A stretch of 47,115 nucleotides of DNA, from the NCBI GenBank assembly GCA_023138735.1, contig JAGLOY010000062.1, positions 1 through 47,115 on the forward strand, in the 5' to 3' direction. The notes under the pieces were generated by a model that did no database searches, had not been told where the DNA came from, and was given only the letters and a program-made list of their open reading frames with translations. This stretch comes from Candidatus Aegiribacteria sp. (lineage in GTDB: Bacteria; Fermentibacterota; Fermentibacteria; Fermentibacterales; JCC-6). Below, piece after piece: positions 25,498-33,344 of this stretch (position 1 is its first letter; every line of letters starts with the position of its first letter). The translations under genes and the position numbers were made by a program.

Positions 25498-26420
25498 TGA
25501 GAATCATCTTTCTGGGTACTTCCAGCTTTGCCCTGCCGTGCCTGAGGGTACTCGTCGAATCGGAGAATACTGTCCTGTGTGTCGTTTCAAGGCCACCCAG
25601 ACCCGCAGGCAGGGGTAAAAAACTTCGCCAGCCTCCAGTGGCTGAGTATTCGAAGAAGAATTGTCTTGAAATTTTTCAACCGGAAAAGCTTACCGGAAGT
25701 TTCATAGATACCCTCAAGTCCATGGAACCGGAACTGATTGTTTCTGCAGCTTACGGTGCCTGGCTTCCAAAGAGACTTCTGGAAGCTTCGCGGTTTGGTG
25801 TGGTTAACGTTCACCCCTCACTCCTGCCCCAGTACAGGGGTGCAGCCCCGATCGCCAGGGCAATACTGGATGGCAGAGAGGAGACAGGAGTCTCATTCAT
25901 GCTTACGGACAGCGGATGGGACACAGGACCCGTAATAGCCGTAATTCATGAGAGAATTCTCCCGTCGGACACCACCGGTTCACTGCAGAAGAGACTCTCT
26001 ATGAAGGCTGCAGATAACATTATCGATGTTATTGAAGGTTATTCCAGCGGAAAACTGATTCCAGAAACCCAGCCTGAGGAAGCACTCTACGCTGATAAGA
26101 TAACAACAGATGAAACCTGGTTGGACTGGAACAGATCTGCTTCATCCCTTGAGCGAAAGGTAAGGGCTTTCCAGCCGTCTCCCGGGGCAAGAACGATGTA
26201 CTCTGGAAAACTCCTGAAAATTTCTGGTGCGCGGGTATCACAATGCAATGCAGAATCCGGTGAGATAGTTCTCAAGGCAGGTCTGCTTCACGTAGGATGC
26301 GGGGGAGAGGAGTCTCTGGAGATCCTTGAAATCCAACCAGCTTCCAGAAGCGTTATGAGCACAGCTGAATTCATCAGGGGCGCAAGGATGAAAACCGGTG
26401 ATAAATTTGAAAGAACTTAA
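25497..26420 (+). CDS. fmt: Methionyl-tRNA formyltransferase
   Basis: Formylates Met-tRNA for initiation. The N-terminal formyltransferase fold has the catalytic Asn104 and His106 in V-N-V-H-P-S-L-L-P-x-Y-R-G-A-A-P-I and Asp142 in G-W-D-T-G-P. The C-terminal OB domain (about 205-305) is kept, with the W-x-x-x-A-x-x-L-x-R-K-V-R-A-F-x-P-x-P-G-A sequence that interacts with tRNA. The length of 307 residues is normal. It overlaps def by one base and the next gene by 23. Confidence 0.95.
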   Translation: MRIIFLGTSSFALPCLRVLVESENTVLCVVSRPPRPAGRGKKLRQPPVAEYSKKNCLEIFQPEKLTGSFIDTLKSMEPELIVSAAYGAWLPKRLLEASRFGVVNVHPSLLPQYRGAAPIARAILDGREETGVSFMLTDSGWDTGPVIAVIHERILPSDTTGSLQKRLSMKAADNIIDVIEGYSSGKLIPETQPEEALYADKITTDETWLDWNRSASSLERKVRAFQPSPGARTMYSGKLLKISGARVSQCNAESGEIVLKAGLLHVGCGGEESLEILEIQPASRSVMSTAEFIRGARMKTGDKFERT

Positions 26421-27111
26421 CAAAGCCGGACTGCTTTTCCATACGGGGCTTCTGCTGTTTTCCATCGCTCCTGCACTGATCGTGCTCCTTCTCCTCCTGG
26501 TCGCAGGAATAGGATTTGCATTTTCACTGGCAGCAGCGCTGCTTGCGATCACTGTTTTTCAGATTTACGGATTACTGTACAGAAAGGGGGTAACAGACAA
26601 CCCGATACCCCTGAGACTTTCATTCTGGTCGCTTACAGTGCTGCAGTCTGTTTATACATTACCCCTCCACGCACCGGAGAAGATGGTCGTGGCCATGAAC
26701 AACCGGAAAGCACTTTCAGCAGCGGGCAGAAAATTCAGTTCCAGTGAAGTCCTGATCCTTGTACCTCATTGTCTTCAGAATCACGAATGCACCATCAGAC
26801 TTACCTTCGTTCCCGATTCCTGCGAAAGATGCGGCAAATGTCCTATAGGGAATATTCTTGAAATAAAAGACAGGTTCGGCACTCATTTTGCCATAGCTTC
26901 GGGTGGAACCTCTGCCAGAAGGATAGTGGAGAAAACCTGTCCTTCACTCATTATCGCCGTGGCATGCCCGATCGACCTTTCACTGGGCATTCTGGATGTG
27001 CATCCCATAACAACAGTGGGCGTTCTTAACGAGTGGCGCAACGGTCCCTGCTTCGATACATGGGTTAATACGGAAGAACTGGCAGCTGCGCTCGAACTGT
27101 TCCTCTACTGA
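26398..27111 (+). CDS. DUF116 family protein
   Basis: Member of the DUF116 family of unknown function. Two membrane helices lie at about residues 13-37 and 38-60. The soluble part has conserved cysteines C125, C131, C142, C145 and C148 (last three as C-x-x-C-x-x-C), which suggests a metal or iron-sulphur site, and a second set near 183-190 and 226. DUF116 genes often follow fmt, as here. The start is a GTG within the fmt end (TTG at 26407 is an alternative). The last seven bases overlap the end of pepF on the opposite strand. Confidence 0.85.
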   Translation: MINLKELNKAGLLFHTGLLLFSIAPALIVLLLLLVAGIGFAFSLAAALLAITVFQIYGLLYRKGVTDNPIPLRLSFWSLTVLQSVYTLPLHAPEKMVVAMNNRKALSAAGRKFSSSEVLILVPHCLQNHECTIRLTFVPDSCERCGKCPIGNILEIKDRFGTHFAIASGGTSARRIVEKTCPSLIIAVACPIDLSLGILDVHPITTVGVLNEWRNGPCFDTWVNTEELAAALELFLY

Positions 27112-28916
27112 AGCAACGCTTCCAGTTCCTCAAGTGTATTCTCCATTTTCTGAAGGGCGGAGTTCACAGGCTCAGGAGTCGCAAGGTCAACACCGGCTCC
27201 TTTTAGCAGCTCAAGAGGCGGTCTGGATGAGCCGCCCTTGAGGAATTCAATGAAATTCTCAATTGCACCTGGTTCTCCAGATAGAATTCTGGAGGATATA
27301 TCAATAGCTGAGGAGAGACCGGTTGCGTACTTGTATACGTAGAAGTTGTAGTAGAAGTGAGGTATTCTGGACCATTCAGTAGCAATCAGATCATCCACAT
27401 CGTCCCAGGCAAAGCAATCTCCGTGATAGAGCTTTGTTAGATCGTAGTACGAACTGCTGAGGTAATCCGGTGTAAGCGGATTGCCGGATTCAACATGTTC
27501 GTGGATCATTTTCTCAAATTCTGCGAACATCGTCTGTCTTATCAGGGTGGATTTGAATGTGCCGAGAAGGTGATCAAGCAAATAGGCTTTCTCCTGTTTG
27601 TCATCCATTCTCTTGAGCAGCAGGTCGATAAGGAGCATCTCATTTGTTGTTGAAGCGACTTCGGCTACGATGATCTTGTATTCGGACATGTGATACTGCT
27701 GCGAAACCCTCGAAAACAGGCTGTGCATGGAATGCCCGGCTTCATGGGCAAGAGTGAACACACTCCTGAGCGTTCCGTTAAAATTATGGAGTATGTATGG
27801 ATGCGAATCGTAACACCCACCCGAGTAGGCGCCGGATCTTTTACCTCTGTTCTCGTATCTGTCCACCCATCTATTCCGGAAGCCCATAGCCAGGGCATCA
27901 ACATAATCTGTGCCCAGGGGAGCTACAGCCTCAAGCGTCAGGTTCACTGCCTCATCCCAGCTGTAATCCGCTTTGGATTCAGGCACAATGGGGACGTTAA
28001 CATCGTATATGTGAGCTGAATCAAGACCAAGTACATCCTTGCGGAAGTTGAAGTATCTGTGGAGCACCGGCAGGTTGTCATGGACGGATTTTATCAGCGA
28101 ATCGTATACGGAAACACTGACTATGTCATTGAAAAGAGAAGACTCAAGGGCGGAGTTATAGTTCCTTGCCCTCGCCCTGAAGATATTCGATTTAACCTGT
28201 CCCTCCAGCAGAGCTGCCTTTGTTGCAACATTCCCCTTAACTTCATTGTAGAAACCAAGGAAAGCATCCTTTCGGACTCTTCTGTCCTTATTCTGAAGGA
28301 ATGCGCTGAATTTGCCGTTGGTCAGTTTGACATTGTTTCCATTCTCATCCACTATCTCCGGTAACCTTGCGGGCATGTCAACGTTACTGAGTTTACCGAA
28401 GGCAGAGCTGAAACCGCTTATTATCTCGCTGGTGTTTGCAAGAAGCATCTCCTCTTTCTCCGAAAGAATGTGGGAACGGTATCTCAGAGTATCCTGAAGC
28501 CATGTTCTATAAGGTTCAAGCTCCATTGTTTCCAGCCATGAATTGATAGTGTCTTCCGGAATAGCCAGTAGTTCAGGTGTGAAGAAGGAGTGAGCAGCGG
28601 AGAATTCAACGAATCTGCTTCTGATTCGCGAAAGCATTCCACTGTATTGGGAGTTTCCAAGATCTTCATCCGCCTTCATACTGGCGTACGTGAAGAGTTT
28701 ATCCAGAAGTCTGTGCTGTGACAGCAGTTCTTCGATTGCAGCTCTTAGTATCCGCGGACTTTCGGCGAGTCTGCCGCTCCATCTCTTCATACTGTCCATG
28801 AAGGTTGCCGTCTTGTCGAAGTCCTTTTCCCAGTCATCATCTGAAGCGAAAATAGCTTCTACGTTCCATCGTGCTTCAGCAGGGATTTCTTTTCTGGTTT
28901 TCAATTCGTCAGGCAT
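27105..28916 (-). CDS. pepF: Oligoendopeptidase F (M3B metallopeptidase)
   Basis: Zinc peptidase that degrades oligopeptides in the cytosol. The active-site motif H-E-A-G-H is at residues 391-395, followed about 25 residues later by the glutamate region E-V-A-S-T-T-N-E (the third ligand). The N-terminal R-K-E-I-P-A-E-x-R-W-x-V-E-x-I-F opening is typical. I chose the ATG at 28916 (603 residues, near the family norm) because that opening follows directly; the frame is open to a TTG at 28973. The 3' end overlaps the DUF116 gene tail to tail, with no room for a separate terminator. Confidence 0.94.
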   Translation of the reverse strand: MPDELKTRKEIPAEARWNVEAIFASDDDWEKDFDKTATFMDSMKRWSGRLAESPRILRAAIEELLSQHRLLDKLFTYASMKADEDLGNSQYSGMLSRIRSRFVEFSAAHSFFTPELLAIPEDTINSWLETMELEPYRTWLQDTLRYRSHILSEKEEMLLANTSEIISGFSSAFGKLSNVDMPARLPEIVDENGNNVKLTNGKFSAFLQNKDRRVRKDAFLGFYNEVKGNVATKAALLEGQVKSNIFRARARNYNSALESSLFNDIVSVSVYDSLIKSVHDNLPVLHRYFNFRKDVLGLDSAHIYDVNVPIVPESKADYSWDEAVNLTLEAVAPLGTDYVDALAMGFRNRWVDRYENRGKRSGAYSGGCYDSHPYILHNFNGTLRSVFTLAHEAGHSMHSLFSRVSQQYHMSEYKIIVAEVASTTNEMLLIDLLLKRMDDKQEKAYLLDHLLGTFKSTLIRQTMFAEFEKMIHEHVESGNPLTPDYLSSSYYDLTKLYHGDCFAWDDVDDLIATEWSRIPHFYYNFYVYKYATGLSSAIDISSRILSGEPGAIENFIEFLKGGSSRPPLELLKGAGVDLATPEPVNSALQKMENTLEELEALLQ

Positions 28917-29135
28917 ACTTATCCAATCCAGTCTTTCAATTTCTTTCAGGCAGATTCTTCGTGAGTCTGTCAAGGCTAATAACGATCAATGTACTCCAGG
29001 GTTACCAGAAATGAACGGCATTTACAGTAAGCAGCAACTAATATACATTATGTATCACTGATTTCAATATTACATTTTGAAACATTATATTCGGGGAACG
29101 CCAGAAAGAATTAACCGCAATAATCGGAGATAACT

Positions 29136-29534
29136 ATGAAAATACTAGGAATTAATCTTGTTGCTGCTATTCTTATCTTCTCTGCCTGCCTCAGCAACTC
29201 CAACTCAGACAACTCTAATATGGAAACATTCGCAGTTCTGCAAACAATTGAATCTCCAGGTGTAAACGTTACCGGGCTTGCATGGGGAGAGGGAGATCTA
29301 TGGGCTGTGGACGCGGATAGCGACACGATCTTCCGAATAAACACTATTTCGGGAGAGATCATCAGTTCTTTCAAATGCGGCACCCCTTCATCATTCTATG
29401 CAACCGGTCTGGCATATAGTGAAGAGCATAATCGGATTCTTCTGGGGATATGGAATCACTCAAGCAACGGGTACGTTTACTCCTATTCCCCCGGAGGTGA
29501 GTACCTCGGCTCGGTGAGTATGTGCGGTGGTTGA
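29136..29534 (+). CDS. Beta-propeller lipoprotein, part before an in-frame TGA (candidate selenoprotein)
   Basis: First 132 codons of a protein that continues in the same frame after one TGA (29532-29534). A signal peptide ends in a lipobox with Cys18 (I-F-S-A-C). Residues about 40-130 contain NHL/SMP-type propeller blades: repeated T-G-L-A followed by L-W-A-V or its equivalent, then a D-x-I-F-R-I strand. The last residues before the TGA are Met-Cys-Gly-Gly, so if the TGA is read as selenocysteine the motif is C-G-G-U, a CxxU redox pair. CGGAGATAACT precedes the ATG. The alternative is a disabled gene. It is 219 bases upstream of the pepF start and diverges from it. Confidence 0.8.
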   Translation: MKILGINLVAAILIFSACLSNSNSDNSNMETFAVLQTIESPGVNVTGLAWGEGDLWAVDADSDTIFRINTISGEIISSFKCGTPSSFYATGLAYSEEHNRILLGIWNHSSNGYVYSYSPGGEYLGSVSMCGG

Positions 29535-29567
29535 GGCAACCCTGTCTCGTCGGTGACGGGACTGGCC
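29532..29567 (+). promoter_or_regulatory. SECIS-like stem-loop directly after the in-frame TGA
   Basis: After the TGA and five bases, CCC (29540-29542) pairs with GGG (29558-29560), U29543 bulges out, GUC (29544-29546) pairs with GAC (29555-29557), and the 8-base loop is UCGUCGGU. A lower GGC (29535-29537)/GCC (29565-29567) stem may extend it. A 5' bulged U between two short helices and a loop with G and U is the layout of the E. coli fdhF SECIS that binds SelB. The loop is larger and the spacing slightly shorter than in fdhF, so this is a hypothesis from hand folding. Confidence 0.4.
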
Positions 29568-29900
29568 GCACATATGGATTATCTCTACGTCTCTTCAAGA
29601 TCTCAGAATAGAACCTATCGTTATTTACTTCCCGGCATATCCGGAAGGACGAACAGTACTCCATTCGGAGGGAACAGTCGAACCTGGGATATTGCCCGTG
29701 ATTCCATGGGACTTATCTGGGTAGCTACCGATGATTCCGGAATTCCCGTTCGCTGTTGCGATTCATCAGGAAATACGGTTGTAGAGGTAGGTAGTAACAC
29801 CATTTCATCCGCTACGGGCGTGACACTTGATGATGAGGGTCACCTCTGGGTAAGCAACAACGACGACATGTTGCTGTACCGTATAGATGTAACGGAATAG
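29535..29900 (+). CDS. Beta-propeller lipoprotein, part after the in-frame TGA
   Basis: The frame stays open for 121 codons after the TGA and continues the propeller pattern without a break: V-T-G-L-A-A-H-M-D-Y-L-Y-V-S-S, then W-D-I-A-R-D-S-M-G-L-I-W-V-A-T, then A-T-G-V-T-L-D-D-E-G-H-L-W-V-S-N and the final blade strand. The combined product would be 254 residues. The first possible start, a GTG at 29553, has no ribosome binding site and lies in the stem-loop, so this is not a separate gene. The intact coding pattern after the stop argues against long decay. Two adjacent cysteines (R-C-C-D) lie in this half. Confidence 0.7.
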   Translation, partial: GNPVSSVTGLAAHMDYLYVSSRSQNRTYRYLLPGISGRTNSTPFGGNSRTWDIARDSMGLIWVATDDSGIPVRCCDSSGNTVVEVGSNTISSATGVTLDDEGHLWVSNNDDMLLYRIDVTE

Positions 29901-29942
29901 ATGAGAAGAAATCGAACACTTCTGTGTTGCAGCCCGAAGGAT

Positions 29943-29948
29943 TATAAT
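29943..29948 (+). promoter_or_regulatory. Perfect TATAAT upstream of the class V PLP gene
   Basis: A consensus -10 hexamer lies 44 bases before the ATG at 29993. I see no good -35 at the right spacing. A small AACAC/GTGTT hairpin (29915-29928) just upstream could end the propeller transcript. Together they suggest separate transcription, but the support is weak. Confidence 0.3.
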
Positions 29949-29992
29949 TTCCTGACTGTTTGATTTTTCATGTTGTAGAAAATGGAGAAAAT

Positions 29993-31381
29993 ATGCGTGA
30001 TTGCATCTACGGACTTAATAGAAAAGTACCCCTTCTTGATGGATCCATGGTTCGTTACGTCAATCTGGACAATGCAGCCAGTACGCCCCCACTGAAAAAT
30101 GTTGTGGACGGGATCAATGCGCTGGCGCCGTATTATTCCAGCGTTCACAGGGGGACCGGTTTCAAATCAAGATTGTGTACAGAAGCGTACGACAGGGCTC
30201 ATACTGTAATAGCGGAGTTCGTCGGGGCTGATCTGAACATAAATACGGTGATTTTCGTAAAAAACGCCACCGAAGCTATAAATAAGCTCGCTCACCGGCT
30301 CAAAACCCCAGAGGATCACGTTGTTATCACTACACGAATGGAACACCATTCAAATGATCTTCCATGGAGATACAACCACAATACTGTGCATGTACGGGCA
30401 ACAGTAGACGGGCGGTTCGATGAGGTGCATTTCGATTCACTTCTGAAGGAGTACAAAGGAAAAATAGCCCTTGTCTCCATAACGGGCGCCTCCAACGTTA
30501 CCGGATATATTCAGCCGATACATCATCTGGCCGAGAAAGTTCATGCTGCAGGCGCTAAAATCATGATAGATGCAGCCCAGCTTGCTCCGCACAGAAAAAT
30601 TGATATGAGACCGGATGACGACCCCGGTCATCTTGATTTCCTTGCAATTGCGGGGCATAAGATGTACGCTCCATACGGAACGGGCGCTCTTATCGGCCCG
30701 AAGTCCGAATTTCTGGACAGTGCCCCCGATTACTGCGGGGGAGGGACCGTTCATATGGTAACTCCGGATGAAGTCTACTGGGCCGGAATGCCGGACAGGG
30801 ATGAGGCCGGAAGTCCCAATGTAATGGGAGCTATAGCCATGGCAATAGCTGCGGAAACACTCATGAAAAAAGGGCTGGATCTTATAGCGGAGCATGAGCG
30901 GGAACTGACCTCATACGCGCTTGAAAAGCTTGGAGCCATAGAGGGAGTCACCGTATACGGAGAGACGGATCCTTTGAGGGCTTCTGAGAAGGTCGGGGTT
31001 ATTCCCTTTAATCTCCAGGATGTGGATCATGCGCTGCTCGCTGCAATCGCAGGTTATGAATTTGGTGTAGGCGTGCGCAATGGCTGTTTCTGTGCTCATC
31101 CGTACGTAGTTGAACTTCTGCAGCTGGAAGGTTCTGAGATACACAAATGGAGGAATCAGTTCAAGAACGGTGACAAAACAGGAATGCCTGGTATGGTCAG
31201 GATGAGTTTCGGCTGTTACAGTAATCATGAGGATGTTGACCGCCTGCTTGAAGTTCTTGAAAAAGTAAAAATGAATGAATACAGCGGGAAGTATTATCAG
31301 CTCCCGGAAACCGGTGAATTCCTGCCTGAAAATTACATTGATGATTTTTCGGATCACTGGAAGTACCCGGATTCGTTTTAA
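29993..31381 (+). CDS. Class V PLP enzyme of the cysteine desulfurase / selenocysteine lyase superfamily
   Basis: PLP-dependent fold-type I enzyme. The N-terminus has L-D-N-A-A-S-T-P, and H-R-G-T-G-F-K-S follows. A T-R-M-E-H-H-S-N-D-L-P-W block, the D-A-A-Q-L-A-P-H stretch (Asp binding the PLP ring) and the Schiff-base Lys in A-G-H-K-M-Y-A-P-Y-G-T-G fit the SufS/Csd group. A cysteine pair N-G-C-F-C-A-H-P stands where the catalytic Cys of group II desulfurases is found. The C-terminus is about 40 residues longer than SufS. ATG 29993 follows TGGAGAAA. No suf or isc genes adjoin it. Substrate could be cysteine, selenocysteine or another amino acid; it lies directly after the TGA-containing gene. 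Confidence 0.85.
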   Translation: MRDCIYGLNRKVPLLDGSMVRYVNLDNAASTPPLKNVVDGINALAPYYSSVHRGTGFKSRLCTEAYDRAHTVIAEFVGADLNINTVIFVKNATEAINKLAHRLKTPEDHVVITTRMEHHSNDLPWRYNHNTVHVRATVDGRFDEVHFDSLLKEYKGKIALVSITGASNVTGYIQPIHHLAEKVHAAGAKIMIDAAQLAPHRKIDMRPDDDPGHLDFLAIAGHKMYAPYGTGALIGPKSEFLDSAPDYCGGGTVHMVTPDEVYWAGMPDRDEAGSPNVMGAIAMAIAAETLMKKGLDLIAEHERELTSYALEKLGAIEGVTVYGETDPLRASEKVGVIPFNLQDVDHALLAAIAGYEFGVGVRNGCFCAHPYVVELLQLEGSEIHKWRNQFKNGDKTGMPGMVRMSFGCYSNHEDVDRLLEVLEKVKMNEYSGKYYQLPETGEFLPENYIDDFSDHWKYPDSF

Positions 31382-31417
31382 GCCGGAGTTGATTCTCAAA
31401 GATGCAAGGAGTACCAG

Positions 31418-32614
31418 ATGAACAGAAGAATAATAATCACGCTTATTCTAGCGCTGACCGCCACCGGTTTAACAGGCGCATGTGGCGGAACCGCCGAAGA
31501 GCCGCAGGCAGTGCAGGATACGACAGAAGTTGCGAAAAATACAGCATTCATTCTTGCTGACAGTGCTTCGGAGTCCTTAAGCAGCTGCTCGTACAGATTC
31601 AGGATATACATGAGCCCCTCTTCGGGTACACCTGAGCTGACGGGGAACCTGACAGGCAGGACGTCAGTCGAAATGGGGGCGCCTCTGCTCAGAATCGAGA
31701 TGGGACAGGATTCAACACCCCAGGACGGCATCGCCTCGGAGATCTCACTGATCCTTGTATCCGGATTTGATTCGGTTTATGCTTACAGCCTCGATGAGAA
31801 TACTTTTGAAAAGGGCGCCCTGGAAGATGGGGGTGCTAACCTCCTGGGACCCGGAGTTTATGCGGTGATGAACGAGTATTTTCTTGATGATCCCTTTGCT
31901 GATGAAATAGCTTCGCAGTCGGTGGTTTATGAAGGTCCTGACACTGTCGGAACAGTTCCGTGTGAAACATACATGGTAACCTATTCGGGTGGTCAGAAAG
32001 CCAGATGGTCACTTGGACTGGAGGATAATATTCCCAGGCGTGTGGAGCGCTTGATGACAGATCGTGATGGCAATGAAATATCCAGGATTCTGGAAGTCTA
32101 CGATCTGGACATTTCGCCTGAAATAACTGACGATATTTTCACAATTGTACTCCCTGAGGGTACAAACGTGGAGCTCTATAGCGCATTCCTTACGGTCGGC
32201 ACACCAGCGCCCTCCTGGACCCTGACAGACCGTGACGGGAATACAGTATCCCTTGAGGATATGAGAGGCAGCGTCGTTGTTCTGGATTTCTGGGCAACAT
32301 GGTGTGGCCCATGCGTTACCGTAATGCCGGAGATACAGTCATTGTTCGATAGCTACCCGCATGATCAGGTTCGGGTATACGGTGTGAATGTATGGGAAAC
32401 CGGTGATCCCGTTTCATTCATGGATGAAAGCGGGTTTATGTACGGTCTGCTTCTTGAGGGTGACGAGGTTGCCGGTGATTACAAGATAACTGGAATCCCC
32501 ACCATGTACATAATAGATCAGGAGGGAAGAATAGCCTTCGTCGAAGTAGGAGCAAATCCTGAAATCGGAGAGATGCTGACTTCCACTGTGGATAATCTGC
32601 TTGAAGCTGAATAA
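31418..32614 (+). CDS. TlpA-type thioredoxin lipoprotein with N-terminal LolA-like domain
   Basis: Extracytoplasmic thiol-disulfide protein. Lipobox Cys22 (T-G-A-C) follows the signal peptide. Residues about 40-245 resemble the LolA/outer-membrane sorting-protein fold that often precedes redoxin domains in these bacteria. The C-terminal redoxin (about 262-398) has the W-C-G-P-C active site (295-299), the cis-Pro in I-T-G-I-P-T-M-Y and a TlpA-type insertion. The gene follows the class V PLP gene by 36 bases, so it could supply reductant to that neighbourhood. Confidence 0.88.
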   Translation: MNRRIIITLILALTATGLTGACGGTAEEPQAVQDTTEVAKNTAFILADSASESLSSCSYRFRIYMSPSSGTPELTGNLTGRTSVEMGAPLLRIEMGQDSTPQDGIASEISLILVSGFDSVYAYSLDENTFEKGALEDGGANLLGPGVYAVMNEYFLDDPFADEIASQSVVYEGPDTVGTVPCETYMVTYSGGQKARWSLGLEDNIPRRVERLMTDRDGNEISRILEVYDLDISPEITDDIFTIVLPEGTNVELYSAFLTVGTPAPSWTLTDRDGNTVSLEDMRGSVVVLDFWATWCGPCVTVMPEIQSLFDSYPHDQVRVYGVNVWETGDPVSFMDESGFMYGLLLEGDEVAGDYKITGIPTMYIIDQEGRIAFVEVGANPEIGEMLTSTVDNLLEAE

Positions 32615-32665
32615 GAAAAAGGTGCCCGAAAGTTCCTGATATTGTTACTTCAAGGCGGTTGAGAA

Positions 32666-33313
32666 TTGAAACCATATGACCTTGCCGCTGAATTCATAAG
32701 CGAACTGGGATCTCTTACTGAGATGAGTACAGCACCGATGAGGAAAATTCGTCGAGAGTATTCAAAGAGATTAATCTATGAAAATGCCTCTTACGTACTT
32801 GAAGTAGTGCATTCCATTCTCAATTCAGGCAGGCATCGGTGGATAGCGTACGAGCTTATTCATGATCACCCGGGTGCATTTCACTCTCTGAACATTGAAC
32901 GTCTTGAAGTTCTGGGACACGGAATGAACAATTGGTCATCCGTTGATTGCTTCGCTCGGACGCTATCAGGTCCAGCATGGCTGGAGGGAATGTTAACTGA
33001 AAGTACAATCCGCGATTGGGCGCGGTCAGAAGACCGCTGGTGGAGGCGCGCAGCTCTTGTCAGTACAGTAGCCCTGAACACGAGATCCCATGGCGGAATG
33101 GGGGATGCTGCTAAAACCCTGGCAATCTGCGAGATGCTCATCAATGATCATGAAGATACTATCGTAAAAGCCCTCTCATGGGCTCTTCGGGCGCTCGTAA
33201 ATCATAATCCGGAAGAAGTGAAGGAATTCATACATGTGCATGAACATGTGCTTGCCGCGCGAATCAAGAGGGAAGTGCGGAATAAGCTTACAACCGGGTT
33301 GAAAAACCCCTGA
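32666..33313 (+). CDS. AlkD-like DNA alkylation repair (HEAT-like) protein
   Basis: All-helical protein resembling the AlkD family of DNA glycosylases that remove alkylated purines. Helical HEAT-like repeats run through the length. The W-x-x-S-E-D-R-W-W-R-R-A-A-L-V-S motif (about 115-130) and M-N-N-W-S-S-V-D near residue 90 match AlkD-type features. At 215 residues it is close to the family length. The start is TTG at 32666, with AAGGCGG upstream. It converges with the VCBS-repeat gene. Catalytic details were not tested, so a non-enzymatic HEAT protein is possible. Confidence 0.75.
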   Translation: MKPYDLAAEFISELGSLTEMSTAPMRKIRREYSKRLIYENASYVLEVVHSILNSGRHRWIAYELIHDHPGAFHSLNIERLEVLGHGMNNWSSVDCFARTLSGPAWLEGMLTESTIRDWARSEDRWWRRAALVSTVALNTRSHGGMGDAAKTLAICEMLINDHEDTIVKALSWALRALVNHNPEEVKEFIHVHEHVLAARIKREVRNKLTTGLKNP

Positions 33314-33344
33314 AATCTACTGTGTATCGCAAGTACATGCGAGA

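Noticed and set aside
29532-29534. Genome-wide reassignment of TGA to an amino acid (for example Gly or Trp).
   Set aside because: dapA, dapB, Memo, AMMECR1, ftsE and others end in TGA exactly where the next gene starts, and reading through them would fuse unrelated proteins.
33327-33342. TCGCA/TGCGA hairpin between the AlkD-like and VCBS genes as a terminator.
   Set aside because: Only five base pairs and no T-run on either strand.
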